Both the position numbers and the translations under genes were made by a program. 64,000 nucleotides of DNA, taken from Setophaga petechia. Taxonomy: Eukaryota > Chordata > Aves > Passeriformes > Parulidae. Positions 1 to 12,700 of this stretch are shown here, in pieces. The stretch lies in NCBI GenBank assembly GCA_024362935.1, contig JANCRA010000115.1, forward strand, positions 1,323,656 through 1,387,655, given 5' to 3'. Within the stretch, counting starts at the first letter, position 1, and every line of letters begins with the position of its first letter. The notes under the pieces are model-generated. The model was not told the DNA's origin. It searched no databases and saw only the letters and a program-made list of their open reading frames with translations.

Positions 1-138
1 TTACTAGGAAAAGAAAAACCTTTCCCTTCTTATCCTTGCTTTCTAGAAAAAAAAACAAAACAAAAACCTTTAAACATTTCCTCCCAGATTTGTCCTAAAC
101 CAAGATACAGTGCTGGGTTGGACTCTGTGATGGTGAAG

Positions 139-667
139 GTCCCTTCCTGGTGGCTCTGTGGTGTTCTGTGGTGGCTCTGTGGTGGCTCTGTGGTGTTCTG
201 TGATGGCTCTGTGGTGGTTGTGTGGTGGCTCTGCAGGTTCTGTGGTGGCTCTGTGGTGGCTCTGTGGTGGTTGTGTGGTAGCTGTGTGGGGGTTCTGTGG
301 TGGCTCTGTGGTGTTCTCTGGTGGCTCTGTGTTGTTCTGTGGTGGCTCTGTGGTGGCTCTGGTGACTCTGTGGTGACTCTGTGGTGGCTCTGTGGTGGCC
401 CTGTGGGTTCTGTGGTGGCTCTGTGGTGGCTCTGTGGGTTCTGTGGTGGCTCTGGTGACTCTGTGGTTCTCTGTGGGTTCTGTGATGGCTCTGTGGTGGC
501 TCTGTGGTGGCTCTGTGGGCTCTGTGGTGACTCTGTGTTGTTCTGTGGTGGCTCTGTGCTGACTCTGGTGACTCTGTGGGTTCTGTGGTGGCTCTGTGGT
601 GGCTCTGTGGGCTCTGTGGTGGCTCTGGTGGCTCTGTGGGCTCTGTGGTGGCTCTGTGGTGACTCAC
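139..667. repeat. 12-bp-based minisatellite at the donor of W51
   Basis: Degenerate tandem copies of ggtggctctgtg with shorter ctgtgg variants fill the intron immediately after exon W51. No stop occurs in several frames, which explains long spurious reading frames. Confidence 0.93.
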
Positions 668-795
668 ATGCCCAGCTGTGCGTGGAGCTCCCCTCCGGCC
701 GGCCCGCAGGTGGCTCTGCAGTCGTGGCGCTCGGGGGCGGCGCAGCGGCGCGTGGCCGCCAGCCGGACCTGCCCGGGGGCACACAGCTCGTCCAC
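668..795 (-). CDS. Exon W51 (most 3' exon seen)
   Basis: Acceptor ctgcag, donor gtgagt. It encodes [18 protein letters not shown], then [14 protein letters not shown]. It has 42 codons plus two bases, so another exon lies beyond position 1. The module is non-repeat and I do not recognise it. The 12-bp intronic array begins right at its donor. Confidence 0.85.
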
Positions 796-3700
796 CTGCA
801 GGAGAACACACCCAGACAGCCTCCAGGGCTGCAGCTTCCAGGCCTCAGCTGAGCTGCAGCATCCCTAGAGCTGTCCTTGTCCCCACTGCTGCGCTTCAGA
901 CATTCCACGTATAGGCAATCCGACATTCCAGGTAAGGGGAACCCAACATTCCATGTAAAGGCAACCCAACATTCCATGTAAAGGTAATCCAGCGTTCCAC
1001 ATCAAGGCAACATTTCACATCAAGGCAACCCAACATTCCACACAAAGGCAACCCAACATTCCATGTAAAGGCAACCCGACATTCCATGTAAAGGCAATCT
1101 GACATTCCACATAAAGGCAATACAACATTCCATGTAAAGGCAACCCAACACTCCTCATCAAGGCAATCCAACACTCCATGTAAAGGCAGCCCAACATTCC
1201 ATGTAAAGGCAATCTGACATTCCACATCAAGGCAATCCAACATCCCACGGTAAGGGCAAACCAACATTCCATGTGAAGGCAATCCAACATTCCACATAAA
1301 GACAACCCAACAAACCACATAGAGGCAACCCAACACTCCAAATCAAGCCAATCCAACATTCCATGTAAAGGCAGTCCAACATTCCACATCAAGGCAACCC
1401 AACATTCCACATAGAAGCAACCCAACACTCCATGTAAAGGCAATCCAACCAGGAAAGCATCAAGGAAGCACACTATGGGGATTTTTGAAGGAATTTTGAA
1501 TGAGTTAGAGCTGGAACCTCTGAGTTTTTAGATGATGTAGTTTATTTTTCTTATCATCTACATAGGGAGGAAGGGTGACTTTGGCTCACATCTTCACTGC
1601 ATGGTTCAGAAGGGATTGGTTTTAGTGTCTCCCTGCCCATGACGGTTCTAAAGAAGAGCTTCATATTAAATGAGATTTAAGTTCCTGGATCTGTCATCCA
1701 CATGAGACACTGTGCTGCTCCCACTGCCCTGGCATCCTTTACCTGCATCCCTTGGGAGTTTAAATTTAACCTCACAAGACCCTGGAAAAGAAAACCTCCT
1801 ACAACAAAAGGCCAATAAAACTTCTGAAATATTTTCTTGTCTTAGCTTAAGGCCTGAACACTCCCTTTTCCTACACATCACTCAACAATTTTGGTTTGGA
1901 CCCTGATTTTACCTGAGGTCGGCAATCCTGGTCGCTGTTGCTGTCAGGGTCATTTTTGCCTCTCTCATCATAATAAACATAACCTGCCTGGCAGATGCAG
2001 GAGCCATCTGACTGCTGGAATGCCCTGTTGAGCCCATGGCAGGTACAGCTGGTGGCACCTGGGAGAGAAGGTTGGATTTAGAGAGGGAATACAGCCTGGA
2101 ACAACTGTGCTGGCTGGGAAGGAGCAGCTCCTGTGCTCTGAACTCTTTATCAGATCCCACTGCTCATTTCAGTGGCACTGCTGGAGCCTGTGCCCCTCTT
2201 CCAGGGCACAGCTGAGCCACGGGACAGGCAGCTGGGGTGTAGGAGTGAGAGGGGTAGGATGGTTGGGATGGATGGGGACGAGAGATCTCTGCAGGCAGGG
2301 CTGGAACTTGGGGTTTATTGCAAAGGGCCTGGGTGCAGGGCCCTGCTGGGAGCTGCCAGCCACAGCTCAGAGCAGGATGAGAGAAGAGAGGGGGAGAGAG
2401 GATGAGAGGGTGAGAGAGTAAGGGAGTAAAAAAGGTAAGAGCATAAAAGGGTAATAGAGCGAGGTTCCCATTACAATTCAATAAATCATCTTCTGTGTTG
2501 AATATTCTAATTCTCACTAACCAATCTAGTACAAGATACAAATCCTACAGCATTTACACACAGCCTATAAGAATCATTACATTACCATCCTGTGTTACAT
2601 TTTAAACCCTAAAAACTCCTCTTTGGGCCCCTTCTGCCAAGCTGTAGGGTCTGCTCTGACCCTTGGAGCTGTCTGCAAGCAGAGGGTGTTGTTCCATCAA
2701 AAGGGGATCACCTTCAGCAGCCACACCATTGTTTTCCAGTTGTTCAGTAACTGAGGGATCTCAAAGCTTGCTTTCATTTCAATCTCACTTATAGTTTCCA
2801 CATTCTCAAAATCTTTTGCCAGACTACCATATTTATAAGGCAATCATATTTATAAGGCTTTTCTTTTTCATCTTCCCCAACACAGGGGCCAGCCTGCACC
2901 AACACAACATGAGAGCATCTCCTGCAGCACCCATTCAGCCAGAGATGCAGAAAGGCCCAGCTGCTCGTTGGCAGCAGGGTTTTGACAAGCCCTCCACTGA
3001 TTTGCAGATTAAAGCCCTGGATGGGGTAAGGACCCAGCCAGGCAGGGCTGCCAAGCCCCTCTCTTGTGCCTCAACAGCCTCAAATCCACCTGATTTGAAA
3101 CACTGGGGCAGTGCTGCACATACACTAAATGAGGAATAAGCATTCCTCATTTTTCCAGTTTCCATCCAGCCTTATCCCACTTTACCATGCCCTCAGTGCC
3201 CAATTTTGGCCCAAAAGCAGCCCTAGATTTAACACAACCCCCCCAAATCCTGGCTAAAGTGATCTTGGTGAAACTCCACTGCTTTCAAAGCAATGATAGA
3301 GCAAGAATTAGTTGAGCTGCTCAGCTCTCCTTTCCTTTAAGGAGATAAATCCCCTTGGGTAAGGGTGTAAGAGTGGATTTGGAATTGGAATCCTCCTCCT
3401 GGGTGGCACAGGGGAAGAGCAGCCGGGCACGGGCAGCACCCCAGCTCCAGGAGGATCCCAGGGCTCGTGGAACATCAGGGAGCACCAGAGGGAAAACCCC
3501 ACTCCCACACAAACAAACTCACCTGGCTGGGAGGAAGAGGAGCTGCCACAGGGGAAGCAGGCAGCCTGGGCAGGGAGGTGGTTGAAGGTGCCAGCAGGAC
3601 AGGCCTGGCAGTCCCCGGGGTGCTTGGCAGAGCTGCTGCTCCCGTGGGTGCCTGGGGGACAGGGCAGCGGGGCAGGGGACAGGGCAGGGCAGTAGTGGCC

Positions 3701-6700
3701 ACGGGGACAAGGCTGCTGGTGGTAGCTGTCACTGCCTGGAGAAAGATGGGTGGCATTAGGGACCCCAGAAAGAGCTGGGAGAGAGGCAGAGAGCACCTGC
3801 TCATCCCAGTGATCCATCTACACACGTCTCTCTATATATAGACACGAGTCTATAGAAATCCACACATGTGCAGAGCAGCTTTTTACAGTCTAATTCATAT
3901 TTAAATATAAATCTCAGTTTTTCCTTCCCCCAGCTCTTCCACTGGCTAAATCCAGTGGCAAACCCACGTGACAGCCCACACCAGGCTTTTATAACTGCAG
4001 AGCACTGAGAGCTTTGCCCACACAGAGCTCAAAACTCCCAATTTAAGCTGCTATTTCTTGCCCCACTCCCCCGTGGCAGCTGAATTTACCTGGTGGGCAG
4101 GTGAAGCCAGCTGGGCAGGGCTGGCAGGGCTCTGAGATCAGGGGCTCGCTGCGGAAGGTCCCTGCAGCACAAACTCTGCAGAATCTCTCAGCTGAGCCCC
4201 TCAGGCCAGGCAGGCTGAGGGCCATGTGCCCTCCTGCACAGGGCACGGGGTGGGCACTGCCCGGGGGGCAGTAGAATGGGAACACACACCTGGCAGTCAA
4301 AACAGAGCAGGGAAAGGGGAAAAATATCTGAAAATTATTCCAGGATTCAGTGATCAGTGAAAACACAAAGCAAAAGTAAAAGTGGTTCTTATCTGATTCC
4401 ATGCTGGAAGCCAGGACATCTCTCTGGCTGCCCTGGATGGCTCCAGCCCCTGCCAGGGGGCTCAGGGACCTTGGCACAGAGCCCAAGGTGCCTTTGACTT
4501 TGACCCATGGAAAAAATTACAAAATTAATGATCAGTGAAAACACAAGGCAAAACTAAAAGTGGTTCTTATCTGATTCCATGTCGGGACCCAGGACATCTC
4601 TCTGGCTGCCCTGGATGGCTCCAGCCCCTGCCAGGGGGCTCAGGGACCTTGGCACAGAGCCCAAGACCCCTGTGCCTTTGATTTTTACCCATGGAGCAAA
4701 TAACCACCTTTATATGAAGAATTACAAGTCAAGAGAGTTTAAACAGAATAATAGCTAGTTTGTCACAGGGTGAAAAGTAAATTTTTGGGGTTTTAGAATG
4801 GGGGCCTGGGGTCCCAAGATAGAGGAATTTGGGTGTGCCCTGTGCTTCTTCTTTCTGCTTCCTAGCCTTCATGTTCTGGGTGATGCTGGCAGTTTTGGAT
4901 TGGTTTGAGGTAGAAGCTCACTGTCTAACATAGGTGATAGGTATTGGGAAGTAATGGTAAATAATGTACACGTGGTTTTTAGTATAAAGGACAACACCAC
5001 CCTGAGGGTGGTCAATGTGCCTCTGACTGACCTGCTGAACAGACCTGGGCAGGCCAGAGAAAGAATGTTATAGATAATAAATAATAAACAACCTTGAAAA
5101 TCACAGCAGAGGAATCCTGACTGCTTCTTCAACTGGGAAAAGAGACTTGTACATGTCTCAAGGTCACTCTGACCAGCAGAAATCCCAAGAATTCCAAGCT
5201 GAGCAGAAACTAAAAATCCCTCTCCCAGCCCCCAAAATCCCAGTCCCAGTGCCCAAATCCATGACTGCAGCCACAGAGATCCCTTTGCTTTTGCAGCATG
5301 CACAAAGAATGTGGTTTAGGTTGGATCCCAGGCACAATTCCCAATACTGGGGTTGGAGGGTGTCAGCCCCAAGCCCCAGGTACTCACAGCTGCTCGGGGC
5401 TGCTGTAAGTCCAGGATCCCTCAGGACAGTGGTAGCCAGCAGGACACAGGGGGGGCTCTCCTGTCACAGCAGCACAGAAAGAGCCAGGCCTGCAGGGCTT
5501 GGGATTTACTGACCCTGGGGGAGACACAGGGAATGGCGTTGGTGTGACATCCCCCAAACGGGAGAATCTGTGACTGGCAGGAAAGGAGGTGTGACCATGC
5601 TCACAGGGTCTGAGGATGAGGGAAGAGATGAGGATCTGACTCCATGGTTCAGAAGGCTGATTTATTATTTTATGATATATATTACATTAAAACTATACCA
5701 AAAGAATAGAAGAAAGGATTTCATCAGAAGGCTGGCTAAGAATAGAATAAGAAAGAATGATAACAAAGGTTTGTGGCTTGCACAGAGAGTCTGAGCCAGC
5801 TGACTGTGATTGGCCATTAATTAGAAACATCCAACATGGACCAATCCCAGAGGCACCTGTTGCATTCCACAGCAGCAGATAACCATTGGTTACATTTTGT
5901 TCCTGAGGTCTCTCAGCTTCTCAGGAGGAAAAAGCCTAAAGAAAAGATTTTTCATACAAGATGTCTGTGACAAGGAGGCTTTTCCATTAACTCTCTGTGT
6001 TTTCTACAGCTCCCAAAAGTGCACAGAACTCTTGGGAACCAGTTTATTATTTAACATGGCATGCTGGCACCTCAGTGCCCAGCCCTGCATGAAAATATCT
6101 CCTCCTTTTCCAAGCCCAGACCACTTCCTTGGCAACCTCAGCTAAACAAAAGCAGGGAGGGCTGGGAGGGATCATGGCCTGGGATAGGAGTCACTCTAAT
6201 TCCTGGCACTGTCACATTTTCTGGAAAAATCCCTTTGCCAGGGTTTCTTCTCCTGGGAAGATGAGAATCCTCAGAGAAAAAGGAAAAACAATATTATCTC
6301 ATTTATCCCTCCTGTGTTTTGCTGCTTTGGAATGTTTTGGACATTGTTTACCAACAGGTGATTGTTTGATTGGTTTCATGTGAATTGTTTTGACTTAATG
6401 ATCAATCACAGTCCAGCTGTGTTGGGACTCTGGAAGCAGTCACAAGTTTTCATTATCATTCTTGTTAAGCCTCCTGTCTGTATCTTTTCTCTATTCTTTA
6501 GTATAGTTTTAGTTTAGCATAATAGAATAGAATAGAATAGAATAGAATAGAATATGATATAATATATAAGAAATATATAAAATATATATTATATATGATA
6601 TATTATATATATTATATAATTACATTATATATTATAATATATATTTTATATATATTATAGAATATATATAATATATTCTAGATATAAAATATAATATAAT

Positions 6701-9700
6701 ATAATATAGTAATATTTATTATATTATATATACTATACTATACTATTATATGAAATGATATGATATTAAATTATATTATATTATATGAAATTAATATAAC
6801 AATATATTATATTATATTATATTATATATATAATATAATATTTAATATGCAATATCATAAAATAATAAATTAGCCTTCTAACAACATGGAGTCATATTCT
6901 GAATTCTTCATTCATCCTGAAGACCCAGCAAATACCACAAACTCCCTGCTGATCCCTCATTTAGGCTCAGGAAATAAGGCAAACAAAGGTGGTGTCACCT
7001 GCTGGGCACTCATAGCCAGGTTTGCAGGGGATTCCCTGGGTGTTGGGGAGCCCAGTCTGGGCTGGATCCGGGCAGTGATGTCCAGCAGGGCAGGGATCAC
7101 ACTCTTCCAAGGATTTGGCACCAGGCTGGGTCCTGGAAGTGCCAGCTGGGCACAGGAAAGTGTCCCCATTGCCAGGGCACCAGTGCCCGGGGGGACAGGG
7201 ATAATCCTCAAAGCTGGTCAGGCCTGTGGGGAAAGAGAAGGGAGTGAGAAAAGGGAAAGGGAAAATGGAAAAGGAAAAAGGAAAGGAGAAGGGAAAAAAG
7301 GAGAAGGAGAAGAAGAAGAAGAAGGAGAAGGAGGAAAAGGGGAAAGGAAAATGGGAAAGGGAAACGAAAAGGAAAAGGGGAAAGGGAAACGAAAAGGGGA
7401 AAGGGAAAGGAAAAGGAAAAGGAGCTGGGTGCCCAGGGGGAAATTTGGAGAAAGACTCTTTGGTGGCTGTGAGCAGGAATTCTCCCTCCCTTTCCTGAGA
7501 TGATCAGAGGGAATTTTGTCACCCAGAGGCGGTAAAGGGAAGGAATTTTGTCACCCAGAGGACTGAAAGGGAGGGGATTTTGGCACAAAGGAGTGGGAAA
7601 GGGAGGGAATTTTGACACCCAGAGGTGGGAAAATTTTGTCACAGAGGAGTGGGAAAAGGATGGAATTTAGTAACCCAGAGTAGAAAAAGGGAGGGAATTT
7701 AGTAACCCAGAGTGGGGAAAAGGACAGAATTTTGTCACCCAGAGGAGGAAAAAAGGCTGGCTTTGCCCCACATTCACCTGGCAGGGGACAGTGGTACCCA
7801 GGGGACACTCACCTGGCAGGGACAGTGATACCTGGCAGACACTGACCTGGCAGGGGGCAGTGGAACCAGGGGACACTCACCTGGCAGGGACAGTGACACC
7901 TGGCAGACACTCGCCTGGCAGGGACAGAGGTACCTAGGGGACACTGACCTGGCAGTGATACTCAGGGGACACTCATCTGACAAGGGACAATGACACCCAG
8001 GTTACGCTCACCTGACAGGGACAGTGACACCATGGGGACACTCACCTGGCAGGGACAGTGACACCCTGAGGACACTCACCTGACAGTGACAGTGACACCC
8101 TGGTTACACTCACCTGACAGGGACGGTGTCACCCTGGTTACACAGACCTGACAAGGGACAATGACACCATGGGGACACTCACCTGGCAGGGGGCAGTGGT
8201 ACCCAGGAGGGCAGGGCTGGCACTCTGCCAGGCTCCGTGCCCCCAGGTGCCCACGGAAGGTGTGGGGAGGGCACTCCTGGGGGGCCAGGACACTGCCCTG
8301 GGCACTGCCATTGCTCCCGAAGCAGTAATGGCCCAAAGGGCATGGATGGGCCTCAGAATCCCCTAAAAAACAGAAAAACAGGATTTAAGGAGTGTCCCCA
8401 GTGCCACTGGGACATTGCTCTGTGTCATCCCAGCCCCTCCTCTGCCAGGTGGCACCCAGGGATGTCACTGCATGAACAGGTCTCTGCCTCTTTTCTCTCA
8501 CAATTCCACATCTGACATCCAAGCCATGCTCTGGGATGGGGGAAAATGGGGCAGGAATTGTGGAAAATGGGATGAGGTTGGGTAAAATGGGGGTAAAAGG
8601 GGCTGGGATTGGGGGGATGTGGGGGAAAACAGGGCAGGAGTGGGGAAAACATAGTTGGAATGGGGGAAATGGGGATAGAATAGGGAAAAATAGGAGGAAA
8701 AGGGGCTGGGAGAGGGAAATGTGGGAAAGATGAGTCAGAATGGGGGAAAATTTGGGAAAATGGGACTGGACTGGAGGAAAATGGGATGGGATTGGGAAAA
8801 ATGGGATAAAAAGGGTCTGGGATGGGTAAAAATTGGGAAAAATGTGGAAAAACGGGTCTGGAATTGATGCCTTGTGCAGGCAGGCCTGGAACAGAGGCTG
8901 ACAGAGTTAAAGAATAAAGCAGGGATTTATTAAAATCCTCAATGGATGGACCTTGGGCAGCACAAGAGCCCAGCCAGGGCTGCACCCAAGATGAACCAAA
9001 ATGGTCCCAAAATGAACCAAAGATGAACCCAAAATGGTCCCAAAATGAACCCAAGATGACCCAAATGGTCCCAAAATGCACGAGCGCTCCCGGGGTCTGT
9101 CCCTGGGATCAGTTCTGCTCCATTTGCATCTTGCAGTTCATTGTCCCATCCCAGCTTTAGCCCAGGCAGTCCCATCCTTGTTTTTCTCTCTCCAGCCCAC
9201 GGTGTTTGTGCTCCTGGGCTGAGATTTGGATCATTTGTCCTTGGTGCCCAGCTGGAGCAGGAATTGTTTTGTCTCCCTGCTCTGTGCACAGAGCTCAGCA
9301 TCCCCTGATGTGAACCCAGACCCACACACTAAAGCAGCTCAGAATGTGAAAAATAGAAAAGCTAAAACCTGAGGCATCAGGATGGAGGAAAATGGGGCTG
9401 GGAAATCAGGGATACACAAAAGAGCAGTTGCCATCACCCAAACCTGCTTTGCACCACTGGCCTGGAGGGCAGGGCAGGCAATCCTCCCTCCTGCCAGCCC
9501 CAGGGAGAGCCCTCAGAGTGTTGGCAGGGCACGGGCTGGGCACCTCAGAGCCCTCCAGGCAGTAGTGACCTAAAAATGGGTGGAAAAGAGAGAAAAGTAA
9601 AACATGCAAATCCTCCAGTGGCAAAAACAACTGAGACAGAGTCTGCTGTTGCTGTGGAATGAATTTTTACAGGCGCTGGGAAGCCAGGAGCCTTCAAACC

Positions 9701-12700
9701 CTTCTGCAGATTCCAGGTGGCCTTTTGGCTTTCTGCTGCCCTGCATGGCCAGAGGGAGCCCAGGCCCATCTGCAGCAGCCCTGGAGCTGCAGAGGAAAAC
9801 TCCCCCCTTGTGCAGGATCCCTGCTCCAGCAGAACCACAGCTGGCACTGCAGGAGGGCTGAGCCCCCCTGGGATGGGGCTGGGACACCACCCTGGCACAC
9901 AGGGGACAGGGCATGGGCTGACTCTGACAGTGGGGTTTTGTTGTTTGTTTGTACTATTACATTTGTAGTTTTCAGTTTCCCTAGTAAAGGACTGTTATTC
10001 CTATTCCCACATCTTTGTCTGAGAGCCTCTTAATTCAAAATTAAAACAATTACATTTTCCATTTCAGGGAGGCTCCTGCCTTCCTTAGCACACACCTTTT
10101 CAAAGCAAGACCCTCACCTACCTGCAGGACACAGCCCTGCACACACCTCTTTATTTTATTTTTTTATGATTATTTTTTTTCCTAGTAAAGAACTGTTATT
10201 CCTGCTCTCATATCTTTGCATGACAGCCCCCTTAACTTCAAAATTATAATAATTCAGAGGGAAAGTGTTTGTATTTTCCATTTCAGAGGGGCTCCTGCCT
10301 TCCTTAGCAAAACCCTCACCTACCTGCAGGACACAGCCCTGCACACACCTGTTTGTTTTATTTTATGATTATTATTATTTTCTTCCCTAGTAAAGAACTG
10401 TTATTCCTGCTACCATACCTTTGCCTGAGAGCCTCTTGATTTCAAAATTATAACAATTCAGATGGAGAGAGTTTACATTTTCCATTTCAGGGAGGCTCCT
10501 GCCTTCCTTAGCAGACCTTTTCAAACCAAGACCCCTTCACCTACCTGCAGGACACAGCCATGCACACACCTCTTTATTTTGTTTATTTTATGATTATTTT
10601 CTTCCCTAGTCAAGAACTGTTATTCCTGCCCCCATATCTTTGCATGACAGCCCCCTTAACTTCAAAATTAAAATAATTCAGATGGAGAAGGTTTACATTT
10701 TCCATTTCAGGGGAGGCTCCTGCCTTCTCCAGCAGTCTGTTCAAACCAAGACCCCTTCACCTACCTGCAGGACACAGCCCTGCACACACCTGTTTGTTTT
10801 ATTTTATGATTATTATTTTCTTTCCTAGTAAAGAACTGTTATTCCTGCTCCCATATCTTTTCCCAAGTGCCTCTTAACTTCAAAATTATAACAATTCAGA
10901 TGGAGAGGGTTTACATTTTCCATTTCAGGGAGGCTCCTGCCTTCCTTAGCAGACCTTTTCAAACCAAGATCCCCACCTACCTGCAGGACACAGCCCTGCA
11001 CACACCTGGCCCCAGCGGCAGCCGGCCAGGAAGCGCCAGGAGAAGGGGAGGCCTTGGGGAGCAGCCTGAGAGCTCCCAGCCAGGCAGAAATATCCTGCAG
11101 CACATTTCCCTTCCAGCTTGCCGTGCCTGCAGCAGAGAGGATAAAACAAGAATTTGTGTCTTCTGAGCTGCTGCTGCTGGTTTGGTGCAAAAGCAGAGTA
11201 TTGACTGGGAACTCTATGAGGTTTGCAATGAAAAATAACTTCTGATATGAGAGAGAAAATAGACACATTTTCCACTTTAAGAAACCATGCAGATGGACTA
11301 GCTTCTGCTTTAAAGCTTCTATTTTGCTTTATATATATTACTATATTCTAAAAGTTTCAATTTTAAGTTTTCTACTATGCAATATTACACACTTCTATTC
11401 AAACTATACACTCATCATTTTAGTCCTATTATTCAATTTTGGAAGCTCTTTCTATGGCTTCAGGATAAATGCAGTTTTCTCTTGAGGGTTAGTGTTTGTG
11501 AGCACAAAATTCTCAGTATTCTCAGTAACCAGGGTTTCAAGAGATGACTGAAGTGAGCCAGTTCAAATTCCATGAACAAGGCACATTCCTGCAAATGGAA
11601 TTGTGGGTGACTTTCCACAGGGCTGGACTTTCTGCATTACTCCCATGATTTCATAAATTTGAAAACTCAAAATGGAGAGAATAAATGCCACCCACGCCTC
11701 TTTCAGGTGCTTCTTTGTACCACAACAACGATGCCAGATTGCTTTTGCCTTTCAGGATTCCCAGATCCAATGCCTCTGTACCCAACTCTGTGTCTAAGCT
11801 TATATTTCTTTTCTTTGAGTGAGAGAAATGCAGAAGGGGAGCTGGGAAGAATTTTCCCAGCACAAAACAAGGATGTCAGACTGCTCCAGAGGAAGGGAAA
11901 AAATGCCAGGGTGAAGTGAATCCTAACCTGCAGTAGTGGCCAGGGAGGCAAGGCAGGCATTCCCTCTCATTCCAGAGGCCAGTCATGTTATCAGGAGTGA
12001 AGGTGCCCTCAGGACAGGTGAGAGGAACTCGTGTCCCTAAAAGGGAGAGCACAGACACAAAAACAAACCTCAGTAAGAGTGCTGAGGTGTGACAAAGCTC
12101 TCAAGCTCTAACAAGTGACTCTCAGGTGGCCTCTGTGCCACACTGGCTCATTGCCCCCTCCTCACCACCTGGGCTGGGGGAGTCCCTCAGGATTGCTCAT
12201 CTCTGGGGTCACAGGACACCTGAGCCCCTGGCAGGTGCCAGAGTACCTGAGGGGCAGTAGGAATGAGGTGGGCAGCGCCTGGGGTCCCCTGCCACCTTCT
12301 CCTGGCAGTAGAATCCTCTGTGGCACGGGATGCAGGAGGCAGAGCCCGGGGCTGGCTGGTACTGCCCGGCTGGGCACGGCCTGGGCACGGCTGAGCCTGG
12401 CCCGCAGAAGTGACCCTGGCAGGACACAGAAGGGAGAGCATCTCATGGAGAGGTGATGCCTTCTTGGGCTGCCTAAAAACAGAGGCCAGGCAAAATCAAG
12501 GGAATAAAAAGCAGATCTGTTTATTGAGAGGCCTTCAGGTACATTTAGGACACACAAAACCCACCCAAAAATGGACAATGGGTCACAGGTTTTCACACTT
12601 TTATAAGTTTGGTCCATTTGCATTTTGGGGGTGAATCTGCCAATTCCAGCTTCAGCCAATGAAGTCATTGACCCCAAGTTTGCTGCCCCCAACTCCCTTT

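Noticed and set aside
30..977. Long reading frame rich in TEPPQSHHR
   Set aside because: It is a translation of the 12-bp minisatellite. Only 668-795 has splice sites and fits the gene frame.
4580..5153. Complete endogenous retrovirus
   Set aside because: Only LTR-type sequence is present; no internal gag, pol or env reading frame adjoins this or any other LTR.
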